A stretch of DNA of 64,000 nt. It comes from Pilosibacter fragilis (lineage in GTDB: Bacteria; Bacillota; Clostridia; Lachnospirales; Lachnospiraceae). The notes beneath the pieces are model-generated. The model searched no databases. It was not told the DNA's origin and was given only the letters and a program-made list of their open reading frames with translations. The stretch covers positions 13,939 to 77,938 of the forward strand of contig NZ_JAVYJB010000014.1 of the NCBI RefSeq assembly GCF_032490495.1, given 5' to 3'. A program made the translations under genes and the position numbers. Shown one piece after another: positions 15,711 through 24,288 of this stretch. Within the stretch, counting starts at the first letter, position 1. Each line of letters begins with the position of its first letter.

Positions 15711-16505
15711 ATGAAACAGAGAATTAGAAGAATCTGGCTTGCACTCTGCATGGCAGTTTGCCTCTTCGCGCTTGCAGGATGCTCTGCAGCCGTTGACACC
15801 GCTGAAACGATCGATCCGCAGATCGAAATGGCGATGCAGTCCGGCTCCCAGCAGTACCTGGATCTGTTCAACCAGATGGATGACGCTTCCATCGAACAGG
15901 CCCTTGCAACAAGCGTAAAGAACAAAGATACTGTTATGGAGAATGCGTTAAAATCCTGGGATTCCATTAAGGATGACCTTGGCGCGTTCGTTTCCAGCGA
16001 GACAGCAGTCGTTACAAAAAGTGATGACGGCTATGTCGCAAGAATGAACACTGTTTACGAGAAGAGAGCGATGGAATTCACTCTGATCGCAGACGAGGAC
16101 CTCAACAAGGTTGAGACAATTTCCTTCTCTCCGGTTTACACAACAGGCGAGAAGATGGCGAAAGCCGGAATGAATACCTTAATGGGTATGGGCGTTGTAT
16201 TCGCAGTCCTGATCTTCATCAGCTGGCTGATCAGCATGTTCAAATACATCAACGTATTTGAGGCAAAGATGAAGGCAAAGAAGGCTGCAGCAGCACCGGC
16301 ACCGGCGGCAGCACCGCAGGCAGCACCGGCAGCTCCGGCTCCGGCACCGGCAGCAGCACCGGCTGAGGAGGAGAACCTCACCGACGACACAGAGCTCGTT
16401 TCCGTGATTACAGCAGCGATTGCAGCTTACGAGGGAAAAGAGACTGTTGACAACGGACTTGTAGTCCGCTCCATCAAACGTGTTTCTAACAGAAACTGGA
16501 ATTAA
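15711..16505 (+). CDS. OadG-like gamma subunit fused to an N-terminal lipoprotein domain
   Basis: 264 aa. A lipoprotein signal peptide ends at LAGC (C24). Residues ~35-145 form an extracytoplasmic domain of the DUF3887 type, which ordinary OadG proteins lack. One transmembrane helix at about 155-177 is followed by KYINVFEAKMKAKK, then an Ala/Pro linker and a conserved C-terminus (TDDTELVSVITAAIAAYEG) as in OadG. OadG normally stabilises the decarboxylase complex at the membrane. It lies 17 bp behind the carboxyltransferase gene. Confidence 0.8.
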   Translation: MKQRIRRIWLALCMAVCLFALAGCSAAVDTAETIDPQIEMAMQSGSQQYLDLFNQMDDASIEQALATSVKNKDTVMENALKSWDSIKDDLGAFVSSETAVVTKSDDGYVARMNTVYEKRAMEFTLIADEDLNKVETISFSPVYTTGEKMAKAGMNTLMGMGVVFAVLIFISWLISMFKYINVFEAKMKAKKAAAAPAPAAAPQAAPAAPAPAPAAAPAEEENLTDDTELVSVITAAIAAYEGKETVDNGLVVRSIKRVSNRNWN

Positions 16506-16526
16506 TATTATCAGGAGGAAATCACA

Positions 16527-16928
16527 ATGAAAAATTATACAATCACAGTAAACGGTAATGTATATGAAGTAACAGTAGAAGAGGGCTTCACAGGCGCAGC
16601 TTCCACACCGAAGGCAGCAGCACCGGCACCGAAGGCAGCACCGGCACCGGCAGCAGCTCCGAAGGCAGCACCGGCACCGGCTGCAGCTCCGGCAGCTCCG
16701 GCTGGCGCAGCAGGCGCAGTAGCAGTTACAGCTCCGATGCCGGGTAAGATCCTTGGCGTTAAGGCATCTGCAGGTCAGGCTGTTAAGAGAGGCCAGGTTC
16801 TCCTGATCCTTGAAGCTATGAAGATGGAGAACGAGATCGTTGCGCCGCAGGACGGCACTGTTGCAACAATCAATGTTGCTGTTGGTGATTCCGTAGAGCC
16901 GGGTGCTACACTCGCTACATTAAACTAA
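16527..16928 (+). CDS. biotin carboxyl carrier protein of the decarboxylase complex
   Basis: 133 aa. A short N-terminal beta segment is followed by an Ala/Pro linker (residues ~25-62) and a biotinyl domain at ~65-133 with EAMKMENEI; the biotinylated lysine is K99. It carries the carboxyl group between carboxyltransferase subunits and the membrane decarboxylase. AGGAGGAAATCACA gives a strong SD. The linker and size match the delta/1.3S-type carriers of Na+-pumping decarboxylases and transcarboxylase. Confidence 0.92.
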   Translation: MKNYTITVNGNVYEVTVEEGFTGAASTPKAAAPAPKAAPAPAAAPKAAPAPAAAPAAPAGAAGAVAVTAPMPGKILGVKASAGQAVKRGQVLLILEAMKMENEIVAPQDGTVATINVAVGDSVEPGATLATLN

Positions 16929-16966
16929 TTTTCTGCTGACTGCAGATTCCACATGGAGGGATTAAC

Positions 16967-18115
16967 ATGGAATACATTCAAAATACACTTTTGAATCTTC
17001 TTCAGCAGACAGCATTCCTGAATTTAAGCGTAGGAAACCTGATCATGATCTTAGTTGCGTGTATCTTCCTTTACCTTGCGATCGGAAAAGGATTTGAGCC
17101 GCTTCTTCTTGTACCGATTTCCTTTGGTATGCTGCTTGTAAATATCTACCCGGATATTATGCTGAGCATTGAAGATTCTTCTAACGGAGTTGGAGGACTT
17201 CTTCACTACTTCTATTTACTGGATGAGTGGAGTATTCTTCCGTCCCTGATCTTCATGGGTGTAGGCGCGATGACAGACTTCGGTCCGCTGATCGCTAACC
17301 CGAAGAGCTTCCTTTTAGGCGCTGCCGCACAGTTCGGTATCTACGCCGCTTACTTTATGGCTATTTTCATGGGCTTCAATGACAAGGCAGCCGCAGCGAT
17401 CTCCATCATCGGTGGTGCTGATGGCCCAACATCCATCTTTCTTGCAGGTACGCTTGGACAGACTGAGTTCATGGGACCGATCGCCGTAGCAGCTTACTCC
17501 TACATGGCTCTCGTTCCGATCATTCAGCCGCCGATCATGAAACTCTTAACAACGGAAGAAGAGAGAAAGATCAAGATGGAACAGCTTCGTCCGGTATCCA
17601 AACTTGAGAAGATCCTCTTCCCGGTTATCGTTACGATCGTAGTTTGTATGATCCTTCCGACAACAGCTCCGCTCGTTGGTATGCTTATGGTTGGTAACCT
17701 CTTCCGTGAGTCCGGCGTTGTTAAACAGTTACAGGAGACAGCTTCCAACGCTCTTATGTACATCGTTGTAATCGTTCTCGGTCTTTCCGTTGGCGCTACA
17801 ACAAGTGCTGAGAGATTCTTAAAAGTTACAACTATCAAGATCGTTATCCTTGGACTTATCGCGTTCGCGTTCGGTACAGCAGCCGGCGTTATCTTTGGTA
17901 AGCTCATGTGCAAGGTAACTGGTGGTAAGGTTAATCCGTTAATCGGTTCTGCCGGAGTATCCGCAGTTCCGATGGCAGCCCGTGTATCCCAGAAGGTTGG
18001 TTCTGAGGCAGATCCGACAAACTTCCTTCTTATGCACGCAATGGGACCGAACGTAGCCGGTGTTATCGGTACAGCAGTTGCTGCCGGTACCTTCATGGCT
18101 ATCTTCGGAGTTTAA
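16967..18115 (+). CDS. oadB: Na+-translocating decarboxylase beta subunit
   Basis: 382 aa with about nine to eleven hydrophobic segments. Family signatures are GFEPLLLVPISFGMLL near residue 45, MGVGAMTDFGPLIANP, IGGADGPTSIF (the Asp-bearing re-entrant segment central to decarboxylation and Na+ transport) and VNPLIGSAGVSAVPMAARVSQ near the C-terminus. It decarboxylates carboxybiotin and exports Na+. It is shared by oxaloacetate, methylmalonyl-CoA and glutaconyl-CoA decarboxylases, so the substrate depends on the partner subunit. Confidence 0.93.
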   Translation: MEYIQNTLLNLLQQTAFLNLSVGNLIMILVACIFLYLAIGKGFEPLLLVPISFGMLLVNIYPDIMLSIEDSSNGVGGLLHYFYLLDEWSILPSLIFMGVGAMTDFGPLIANPKSFLLGAAAQFGIYAAYFMAIFMGFNDKAAAAISIIGGADGPTSIFLAGTLGQTEFMGPIAVAAYSYMALVPIIQPPIMKLLTTEEERKIKMEQLRPVSKLEKILFPVIVTIVVCMILPTTAPLVGMLMVGNLFRESGVVKQLQETASNALMYIVVIVLGLSVGATTSAERFLKVTTIKIVILGLIAFAFGTAAGVIFGKLMCKVTGGKVNPLIGSAGVSAVPMAARVSQKVGSEADPTNFLLMHAMGPNVAGVIGTAVAAGTFMAIFGV

Positions 18116-18139
18116 TTGAAACCGAAACTTTTAATATAG

Positions 18140-18165
18140 GGGAGGTCTGCCCGGGCAGATCTCCC
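18140..18165 (+). promoter_or_regulatory. intra-operon palindrome between oadB and oadA
   Basis: Two 13-base arms (18140-18152 and 18153-18165) are complementary with one G-U pair, so an RNA hairpin of about 11 bp forms. No T run follows, so this is not a full terminator. It may set the relative level or stability of the downstream oadA message. Confidence 0.55.
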
Positions 18166-18182
18166 GGTAGGAGGATAATAAA

Positions 18183-19595
18183 ATGGCAGAAGTTCAGAAA
18201 AAGCCGGTTAAGATCGTTGAGACCGTTCTTCGTGATGCGCATCAGTCTCTCCTTGCAACAAGAATGACGACTGATCAGATGCTTCCGATCGTTGACAAAA
18301 TGGATAAAGTTGGCTACTACGCAGTAGAATGCTGGGGCGGCGCTACTTTTGATGCCTGCCTGCGTTTCCTGAAGGAAGATCCGTGGGAGAGACTCAGAAA
18401 ACTGAGAGCTGGATTCAAGAACACGAAGCTTCAGATGCTGTTCCGTGGTCAGAATATCCTTGGATACAATCACTATGCAGATGATGTGGTTGAGTACTTT
18501 GTGCAGAAATCCATCGCAAATGGTATTGATATTATCCGTATTTTTGACTGCCTGAATGATATCAGAAACCTTGAGACTGCCGTTAAGGCAACAAAAAAGG
18601 AAGGCGGACATGCCCAGATCGCCCTTTGCTATACATTAGGCGATGCGTATACACTTGATTACTGGAAGAATATCGCTTCCGAGATCGAGAGCATGGGCGC
18701 TGATTCCCTCTGCATCAAGGATATGGCAGGTCTTTTAACTCCGTACGCGGCTTCCGAGCTTGTTACGGCATTGAAACAGGGCACAAAGCTGCCGATCGAC
18801 CTGCATACACACTATACCTCCGGTGTTGCTTCCATGACATATTTAAAGGCTGTGGAAGCAGGCTGCGATATCATTGACTGCGCAATGTCTCCGCTGGCTC
18901 TCGGTACATCCCAGCCGGCAACTGAAGTTATGGTTGAGACATTCCGCGGCACCAAGTATGATACTGGCTATGACCAGAATCTGCTTGCAGAGATCACCGA
19001 TTACTTCACACCGATCCGTGAGGAAGCTTTAAAGAGCGGCCTTCTGAACCCGAAGGTTCTCGGTGTAAACATCAAGACGCTCCAGTATCAGGTACCGGGC
19101 GGAATGCTTTCCAACCTTGTTTCCCAGTTAAAGGAAGCTGGTCAGGAAGACAAGTACCGCGCAGTGCTTGAGGAGATCCCGAGAGTAAGAAAAGACTTCG
19201 GTGAGCCGCCGCTTGTAACTCCGTCCTCCCAGATCGTTGGCACACAGGCTGTCATGAACGTTCTTGCCGGCGAGAGATATAAGATGGTTCCGAAGGAGTC
19301 CAAGAAGATCATGATGGGTGAATTTGGTAAGACGGTGAAACCGTTCAACAAAGAAGTCCAGAAGAAGATCATCGGCGATGCGACTCCGATCACCTGTCGT
19401 CCAGCAGATCTGATCGAGCCGCAGTTACCGAAATTCGAGAAGGAATGCGCACAGTGGAAGCAGCAGGATGAGGATGTATTATCCTATGCTCTGTTCCCGG
19501 CTGTAGCAAAAGACTTCTTCGAGTACCGTGAAGCCCAGCAGACGAAGGTTGACCAGAAGACTGCAGACAAAGCAAATAAAGCTTACCCGGTATAA
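18183..19595 (+). CDS. oadA: oxaloacetate decarboxylase alpha / pyruvate carboxyltransferase (5S-like), no biotin domain
   Basis: 470 aa. HMGL-like TIM barrel with VLRDAHQSLLATRM (residues 15-28), a metal-site D18, the carbamylated-lysine segment CIKDMAGL (K179) and DLHTHYTSG (H208, H210), then the conserved carboxylase region ending around residue 440. The C-terminal biotin domain of classical OadA is absent, so it must use the separate carrier encoded at 16527. This is the layout of the 5S subunit of transcarboxylase. Last gene of the operon, 67 bp after oadB, with a good GGAGGATAATA SD. Confidence 0.92.
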   Translation: MAEVQKKPVKIVETVLRDAHQSLLATRMTTDQMLPIVDKMDKVGYYAVECWGGATFDACLRFLKEDPWERLRKLRAGFKNTKLQMLFRGQNILGYNHYADDVVEYFVQKSIANGIDIIRIFDCLNDIRNLETAVKATKKEGGHAQIALCYTLGDAYTLDYWKNIASEIESMGADSLCIKDMAGLLTPYAASELVTALKQGTKLPIDLHTHYTSGVASMTYLKAVEAGCDIIDCAMSPLALGTSQPATEVMVETFRGTKYDTGYDQNLLAEITDYFTPIREEALKSGLLNPKVLGVNIKTLQYQVPGGMLSNLVSQLKEAGQEDKYRAVLEEIPRVRKDFGEPPLVTPSSQIVGTQAVMNVLAGERYKMVPKESKKIMMGEFGKTVKPFNKEVQKKIIGDATPITCRPADLIEPQLPKFEKECAQWKQQDEDVLSYALFPAVAKDFFEYREAQQTKVDQKTADKANKAYPV

Positions 19596-19637
19596 TTTTG
19601 CAGTAAATCTGAAGTGTAATTGACGAAAAAACATGAG

Positions 19638-19671
19638 GCCCGGCGTTTCCATGAGGAGATGCCGGGCTTTT
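19638..19671 (+). terminator. rho-independent terminator of the oad operon
   Basis: A 9-pair stem (19638-19646 with 19659-19667) is followed by TTTT. Confidence 0.7.
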
Positions 19672-19794
19672 GTGCTGTCATGCATTCGAAAGAAACTGGC
19701 GGTGGAAGCTTCTGCAGGTTATAGTTTCTTTTTTAAGTTTTTATTAAGAAAATGCGGCAATATTTGGAATTTGTGTGAAGTTTCTCCTGCGCGG

Positions 19795-19824
19795 TTGACA
19801 GAAAAGTGCCTTTATCATTATAAT
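19795..19824 (+). promoter_or_regulatory. sigma-A promoter of the glucosaminidase gene
   Basis: TTGACA (19795-19800), 18 bp, TATAAT (19819-19824), about 60 bp before the chosen start codon. Confidence 0.7.
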
Positions 19825-19884
19825 GGATATGATGTCGATTTTATGCAAAATTTCACGAAACCGGCAGTGGGAGAGAAGAAAAAC

Positions 19885-22086
19885 ATGACAAAGAGACAAA
19901 AAAGATTTCTGGCGCTGATGCTGGGGGCGGTCCTTTTGGGAGATTGTGCGGCTCACACCGGAACGATGATATCCGGGCTGTCTTCCGTATACGCGGCGAC
20001 AGGCTCGGCGACAGTAAATGCCACGACTCTGAATGTGCGGAGTACACCGGGGACGACGGGATCTATCGTAAAAAAACTTGCCTACGGAGCTGCTGTGACA
20101 GTGGTTTCCGAGACAACGGGATCCGACGGGAAGATCTGGTATAAGATCCAGTTTTCCTCCAGTTCAGGGACACAGGGAGGCTATGTCCGTTCAGACTATA
20201 TCAAATTCCCGGTATCCTACAGCTATGACGCGAACTTTGAGAGCTATTTAAACAGCCAGGGATTCCCGGAAAGCTACAAGACGTCTCTGCGGACCCTTCA
20301 CACGGAACATCCGACCTGGGTCTTCCAGGCCCAGAAGACGGGGCTTAACTGGAGCGATGTGATGGAGGCGGAAGGAGCAGTCGGAACGAATCTGGTATCG
20401 AAGGCGAGCATTTCATCCTGGAAATCCACAGACTACGGCGCTTACGACTGGAATACAAGCACCTGGACCGGATTCGACGGTTCTTCCTGGGTGGCGGCAT
20501 CCAAGGACATTGTCGCCTACTATATGGATCCGAGAAATTTCCTAAACGATACCTATGTATTCCAGTTTCTGCATCACGCCTTCGACAGCAATACCCAGAC
20601 GAGAGCGGGACTTACGAGCCTGATCACGGGAACATTCCTGGAAAAGACGCCGGAGGAGACGACGGCAGCCCAGAGTATCCAGGAGACTTCGGGGTCCGGT
20701 ACAGCGGCAGTCATAAACAGTAAAACGAATACTGAAGTTTCCGGCTCCCTGCAGCAGGGGGAAAACTACGGACCGGGAATGAGTTCTGGAACGTCCGGCG
20801 GAAGTCCTTATGGAAGCGGCAACATAAGCTCTGGCAGCGAAAATCAGGGTGTGAGCCTTGAGGGGCCGGGTTCTACGGTGAGCTCCGCGATCAGCCAGAG
20901 AAAGATGTATACAACGGCACTCCCGGAGGTAGAGTATGGTCCGGGAATGGACGCGTCTGCCATCACCGATGACAATACCGGCGCGTCAAACACTTCACCG
21001 GTACCGACGGGACAGACTTATGTGGATATTATTATGAAGGCGGCGGCCCAGACTGGCGTCAACCCGTATGTCCTTGGCGCTATGATCCTTCAGGAGCAGG
21101 GGATAGGTAAATCCGGAAGTATTTCAGGAAAGACCTCCGGCTATGAAGGCTACTATAATTTCTTTAATATCGGCGCTTTCGCTTCCGGCTCCATGTCAGC
21201 CGTCACGAGAGGTCTTTGGTACGCGTCCCAGTCGGGAAGCTACGGAAGACCGTGGAATTCTATCGAAAAGTCCATCATCGGCGGCGCGACCTACTACAGT
21301 GAGAATTTCCTGAAAAATGGACAGGATACCTTCTATTTAAAGAAATTTAATGTGCAGGGCAGCAGCCCCTACAAGCATCAGTATATGACAAACGTGGAAG
21401 GAGCGGCCGGGGAGGGCGCGAAGCTCGCGAGGGCCTATACGGATGAGATGAAGAAACAGGCGCTCGTGTTCAAGATCCCGGTATTCAACAACATGCCGGA
21501 AACTGCCTGCGCGAAGCCGACCGTGACGGGAAGCCCGAACAACAAGCTGTCAGGGATCACCATCGACGGATATTCCCTGACACCAACCTTCAATAAAGAT
21601 ACGGAGAAGTATGATCTCATTGTAGACTCTTCAGTTTCCTCTGTAAATATCCGTGCTACGGCTATCGACTCCAAGGCAGCAGTCAGTGGAGCAGGATCGA
21701 TCAGTCTCGGAAGCGGAACGACGATCGTGAAGATTCAGGTGAAGGCGGAGAACGGTGATGTCCGCACATACCAGGTTTCCATTGCGAAAGGAAACGGAAA
21801 CGGCAGCACCACCGTAGTTTCCCCGTCGACGGGAAGTTCCACAGGTTCTTCGTCCTCGGGCTTTACGACGACCGGATCTACGGTAGGCCCTGGCGGATCG
21901 ACCGGAATATCCAATAGCGGGAGCAGTTTCGGCACCACTGGCCCTGGAAGCACAAATTCCGGATCACAGAGTTCTTATCCGGAAGGCGCCTCCGGATCTG
22001 GAAAGCTCGTGACGTCATCGACAGGAACGAGCGGCTCTTATCCGGAGGGCGCGACCGGCAGCGGAAAGCTTGTGACCGGCAACTGA
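19885..22086 (+). CDS. secreted SH3 / glucosaminidase-like cell-wall hydrolase with cadherin-like domain
   Basis: 733 aa, started at the ATG after GGGAGAGAAG; the longer in-frame start lies upstream of the promoter. A signal peptide covers about residues 1-35. A bacterial SH3 domain follows (NATTLNVRSTPGTTGS to DYIKFP). Residues ~110-260 and ~370-530 carry the glucosaminidase-type region, with NPYVLGAMILQEQGIG (candidate catalytic E404) and YNFFNIGAFASG. A Ser/Gly linker at ~265-355 splits it. Residues ~550-635 are a cadherin-like beta-sandwich. The C-terminus is Ser/Gly/Thr rich and ends with two SYPEGA-type repeats. It probably trims peptidoglycan during growth or division. Confidence 0.8.
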   Translation: MTKRQKRFLALMLGAVLLGDCAAHTGTMISGLSSVYAATGSATVNATTLNVRSTPGTTGSIVKKLAYGAAVTVVSETTGSDGKIWYKIQFSSSSGTQGGYVRSDYIKFPVSYSYDANFESYLNSQGFPESYKTSLRTLHTEHPTWVFQAQKTGLNWSDVMEAEGAVGTNLVSKASISSWKSTDYGAYDWNTSTWTGFDGSSWVAASKDIVAYYMDPRNFLNDTYVFQFLHHAFDSNTQTRAGLTSLITGTFLEKTPEETTAAQSIQETSGSGTAAVINSKTNTEVSGSLQQGENYGPGMSSGTSGGSPYGSGNISSGSENQGVSLEGPGSTVSSAISQRKMYTTALPEVEYGPGMDASAITDDNTGASNTSPVPTGQTYVDIIMKAAAQTGVNPYVLGAMILQEQGIGKSGSISGKTSGYEGYYNFFNIGAFASGSMSAVTRGLWYASQSGSYGRPWNSIEKSIIGGATYYSENFLKNGQDTFYLKKFNVQGSSPYKHQYMTNVEGAAGEGAKLARAYTDEMKKQALVFKIPVFNNMPETACAKPTVTGSPNNKLSGITIDGYSLTPTFNKDTEKYDLIVDSSVSSVNIRATAIDSKAAVSGAGSISLGSGTTIVKIQVKAENGDVRTYQVSIAKGNGNGSTTVVSPSTGSSTGSSSSGFTTTGSTVGPGGSTGISNSGSSFGTTGPGSTNSGSQSSYPEGASGSGKLVTSSTGTSGSYPEGATGSGKLVTGN

Positions 22087-22210
22087 TATGGGAATATCGG
22101 GTCATAAAAAGATCCATTTCAGGAAAGACTATGCTTGGAAGTACAGGCGGAAATTATGGAAACAAGACAATGATCAGCCTGGAAAAAGCTGGAATAGGAG
22201 ATAAAGAAAT

Positions 22211-24073
22211 ATGAACAAATACATGAAAAAACTGGCGGCGGGGCTGTTGGCGTTCGCACTGATGGTCATGCTGTTGCCGGCTGGCGTGGTGGTTTCATTT
22301 GCGGCCAGCGGAAAACTTTCGTTTTCCGACCCGACCGTTTCGGTGGGAGACCAGATATCCGTCACGATGAAGATCGTCGCGGACGCAGCGCTCGGTTCTT
22401 CCGATGTGATGCTTCAGTATGATGCGGATGCCCTTGAATTTGTCAGCGGTACGAACTCCAATGGCGGAGCAGGATCTGTCCGTGTCATCGGCTCTGCGGA
22501 GGCTGCGGACCAGAAGACGTTCAGCTTTACATTAAAATTTAATGCCTTGAAGGCTGGAACTTCCTCTATCACGGTGAAATCCCAGGAAGTTTACGATGCC
22601 GACTCCAAGGCAGTGACTCTCAACCATATTGGAAGCTCTTCCGTAAAGATCAACGCGGCGGATACTTCTTCCAGGGACGCGTCCTTAGCGTCCCTCACGA
22701 TCTCACCGGGTACTTTAAAACCGGCGTTCTCCGCGGATACGACCGAGTATACCGCTGCGGTTCCAAGCGATGTGACATCCATCACGGTCAGCGCACCGGC
22801 AAAGGACGGCGGCGCAAAGGTGACTGTCAGCGGAAATGATGATCTCCAGGACGGAGAGAACACCATCACCTGTACCGTAACAGCGGAGGATGGGGAGACA
22901 ACAAAGACCTACACCATCGTTGTCACAAAGTCTGACGACGCGGCAGCTTCCGCCGGTGAGACAGACGCGGATTCCGCAGAGACGAACGCAGGAGTCATCG
23001 GTGAGGACGGCAGCTGGACTGTTGCGGATACCTTTGATGATTCTGAGCTTCCGTCAGGATTTACAGCGACGGAGATCGAGTATGAGGGCAGAAGCGTAAA
23101 GGCAGCTACAGATGATTCTGGAATGACCTTACTTTATATGACAGATGATTCCGGCAACGGGGACTTCTTTGTATACAACAGCGAGACAGGCACTTTATCT
23201 GCTTATGTAGTCGTGAAGATGGCAGAGAAGACAGTCGTAGTGCTTCCGCCTGAGTGCATCCCGGAGGGAACAGCACTCCCGGACGGTTTTGCCGAGTGCA
23301 CCATCGATATCGGAGATCACACAGTCCACGGCTGGATCTGGAAAGACAGCGGAGATTCCGCACCGGAGTATTGTGTCGTTTACGGACGTAACGAGAACGG
23401 TGAGGAAGGCTTCTACCGCTACGATCAGAAGGAGATGACGCTCCAGCGTTACTTCCAGGATCCGGACGCAGCAGATGCCCGCAGCAAGTACTTAAAGGTT
23501 GCTGAGGATTACAACAGTCTGCTTAAGGATTACGAGATCCGCGGAATGTTCGTGATCGGGCTTTTTGCACTCAGTATTCTCTTAGTGATCATCATTATCG
23601 TTCTCTTACTCAGAAAGCCGAAGGCACCGAAGAATCCGGGCCGCGGCGGATATGATGACGATTACGGTGACTACGAGGGCGGACGGAAAAACAGAAAGTC
23701 CGAGCCGAAAAAGGCGCAGAAGACCGGAAAGTCCGAGAAAGCGCCGGAGAGAAGAGCTGCGTCCAGACCGGCTGCCCGCGGGGAAGAGCTTTTCGATGAG
23801 GAAGAGGAAGAAATCCAGATCCCGCGAAGAAGACCGGAGGCAGCCGAGACACGCCGGCCGGCAGCGAAGAGACGGGAAGCTGTGAGGACAGAGAATGTTC
23901 CAGAGAGAACAGACACTCCGGAGAGACCGGTGAGAAAGAATGTGGCGGATATGGAAAAAGATCTGTCAAAGAACCTTGCGAAGGAGGCCGCGAAGGCAGC
24001 GCCGAAAGCGGCACCGGCTGAGAAGAGGAACGAGGATGACGATGACTTCGAGTTTATCGATCTGGATCTGTAA
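22211..24073 (+). CDS. membrane-anchored protein with cohesin-like and cadherin-like domains
   Basis: 620 aa. A signal peptide (1-32) is followed by a cohesin-like domain (GKLSFSDPTVSVGDQISVTMKI ... YDADALEFVSG, ~35-150), a cadherin-like beta-sandwich (LASLTISPGTLKPAFS ... TKTYTIVV, ~158-240), a globular region of unknown type (~265-430), one transmembrane helix at ~444-467 and a ~150-residue highly charged Arg/Glu-rich cytoplasmic tail. Cohesin domains bind dockerins in cellulosomes, but single cohesin-like domains also occur in general adhesion proteins. Same strand as the glucosaminidase gene 125 bp upstream; a strong terminator follows. Confidence 0.75.
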   Translation: MNKYMKKLAAGLLAFALMVMLLPAGVVVSFAASGKLSFSDPTVSVGDQISVTMKIVADAALGSSDVMLQYDADALEFVSGTNSNGGAGSVRVIGSAEAADQKTFSFTLKFNALKAGTSSITVKSQEVYDADSKAVTLNHIGSSSVKINAADTSSRDASLASLTISPGTLKPAFSADTTEYTAAVPSDVTSITVSAPAKDGGAKVTVSGNDDLQDGENTITCTVTAEDGETTKTYTIVVTKSDDAAASAGETDADSAETNAGVIGEDGSWTVADTFDDSELPSGFTATEIEYEGRSVKAATDDSGMTLLYMTDDSGNGDFFVYNSETGTLSAYVVVKMAEKTVVVLPPECIPEGTALPDGFAECTIDIGDHTVHGWIWKDSGDSAPEYCVVYGRNENGEEGFYRYDQKEMTLQRYFQDPDAADARSKYLKVAEDYNSLLKDYEIRGMFVIGLFALSILLVIIIIVLLLRKPKAPKNPGRGGYDDDYGDYEGGRKNRKSEPKKAQKTGKSEKAPERRAASRPAARGEELFDEEEEEIQIPRRRPEAAETRRPAAKRREAVRTENVPERTDTPERPVRKNVADMEKDLSKNLAKEAAKAAPKAAPAEKRNEDDDDFEFIDLDL

Positions 24074-24084
24074 AAGAGTATAAT

Positions 24085-24128
24085 AAAAATGCCGTGAGAG
24101 GTAAAAGCAATCTTCTCACGGCATTTTT
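24085..24128. terminator. bidirectional terminator after the cohesin-like gene
   Basis: A perfect 15-bp stem (24085-24099 with 24114-24128) that is A-rich on one side and T-rich on the other, so it can work on both strands. Confidence 0.85.
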
Positions 24129-24229
24129 CGGTTGTCGCGTACTCGAAACAAACTATTGGCAACAATTTTTCGGCGGCATCAGAACGGTATATCAGATCGA
24201 TTTAAAAAGAAAAATTTGGATGAAAAAGA

Positions 24230-24264
24230 AAAAGGTCTGATTTCTGCTGAAACTCAGACCTTTT
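24230..24264. terminator. bidirectional terminator downstream of the KDG kinase gene
   Basis: A perfect 11-bp stem (24230-24240 with 24254-24264) flanked by A and T runs. It lies 25 bp past the stop of the minus-strand kinase gene. Confidence 0.85.
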
Positions 24265-24288
24265 CTCTCATACGGAGCAAATTTGTAA

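Noticed and set aside
16620..16720. Ala/Pro codon repeats in the OadG and biotin-carrier genes as a mobile repeat
   Set aside because: They are low-complexity linkers normal for biotin carriers and OadG proteins.
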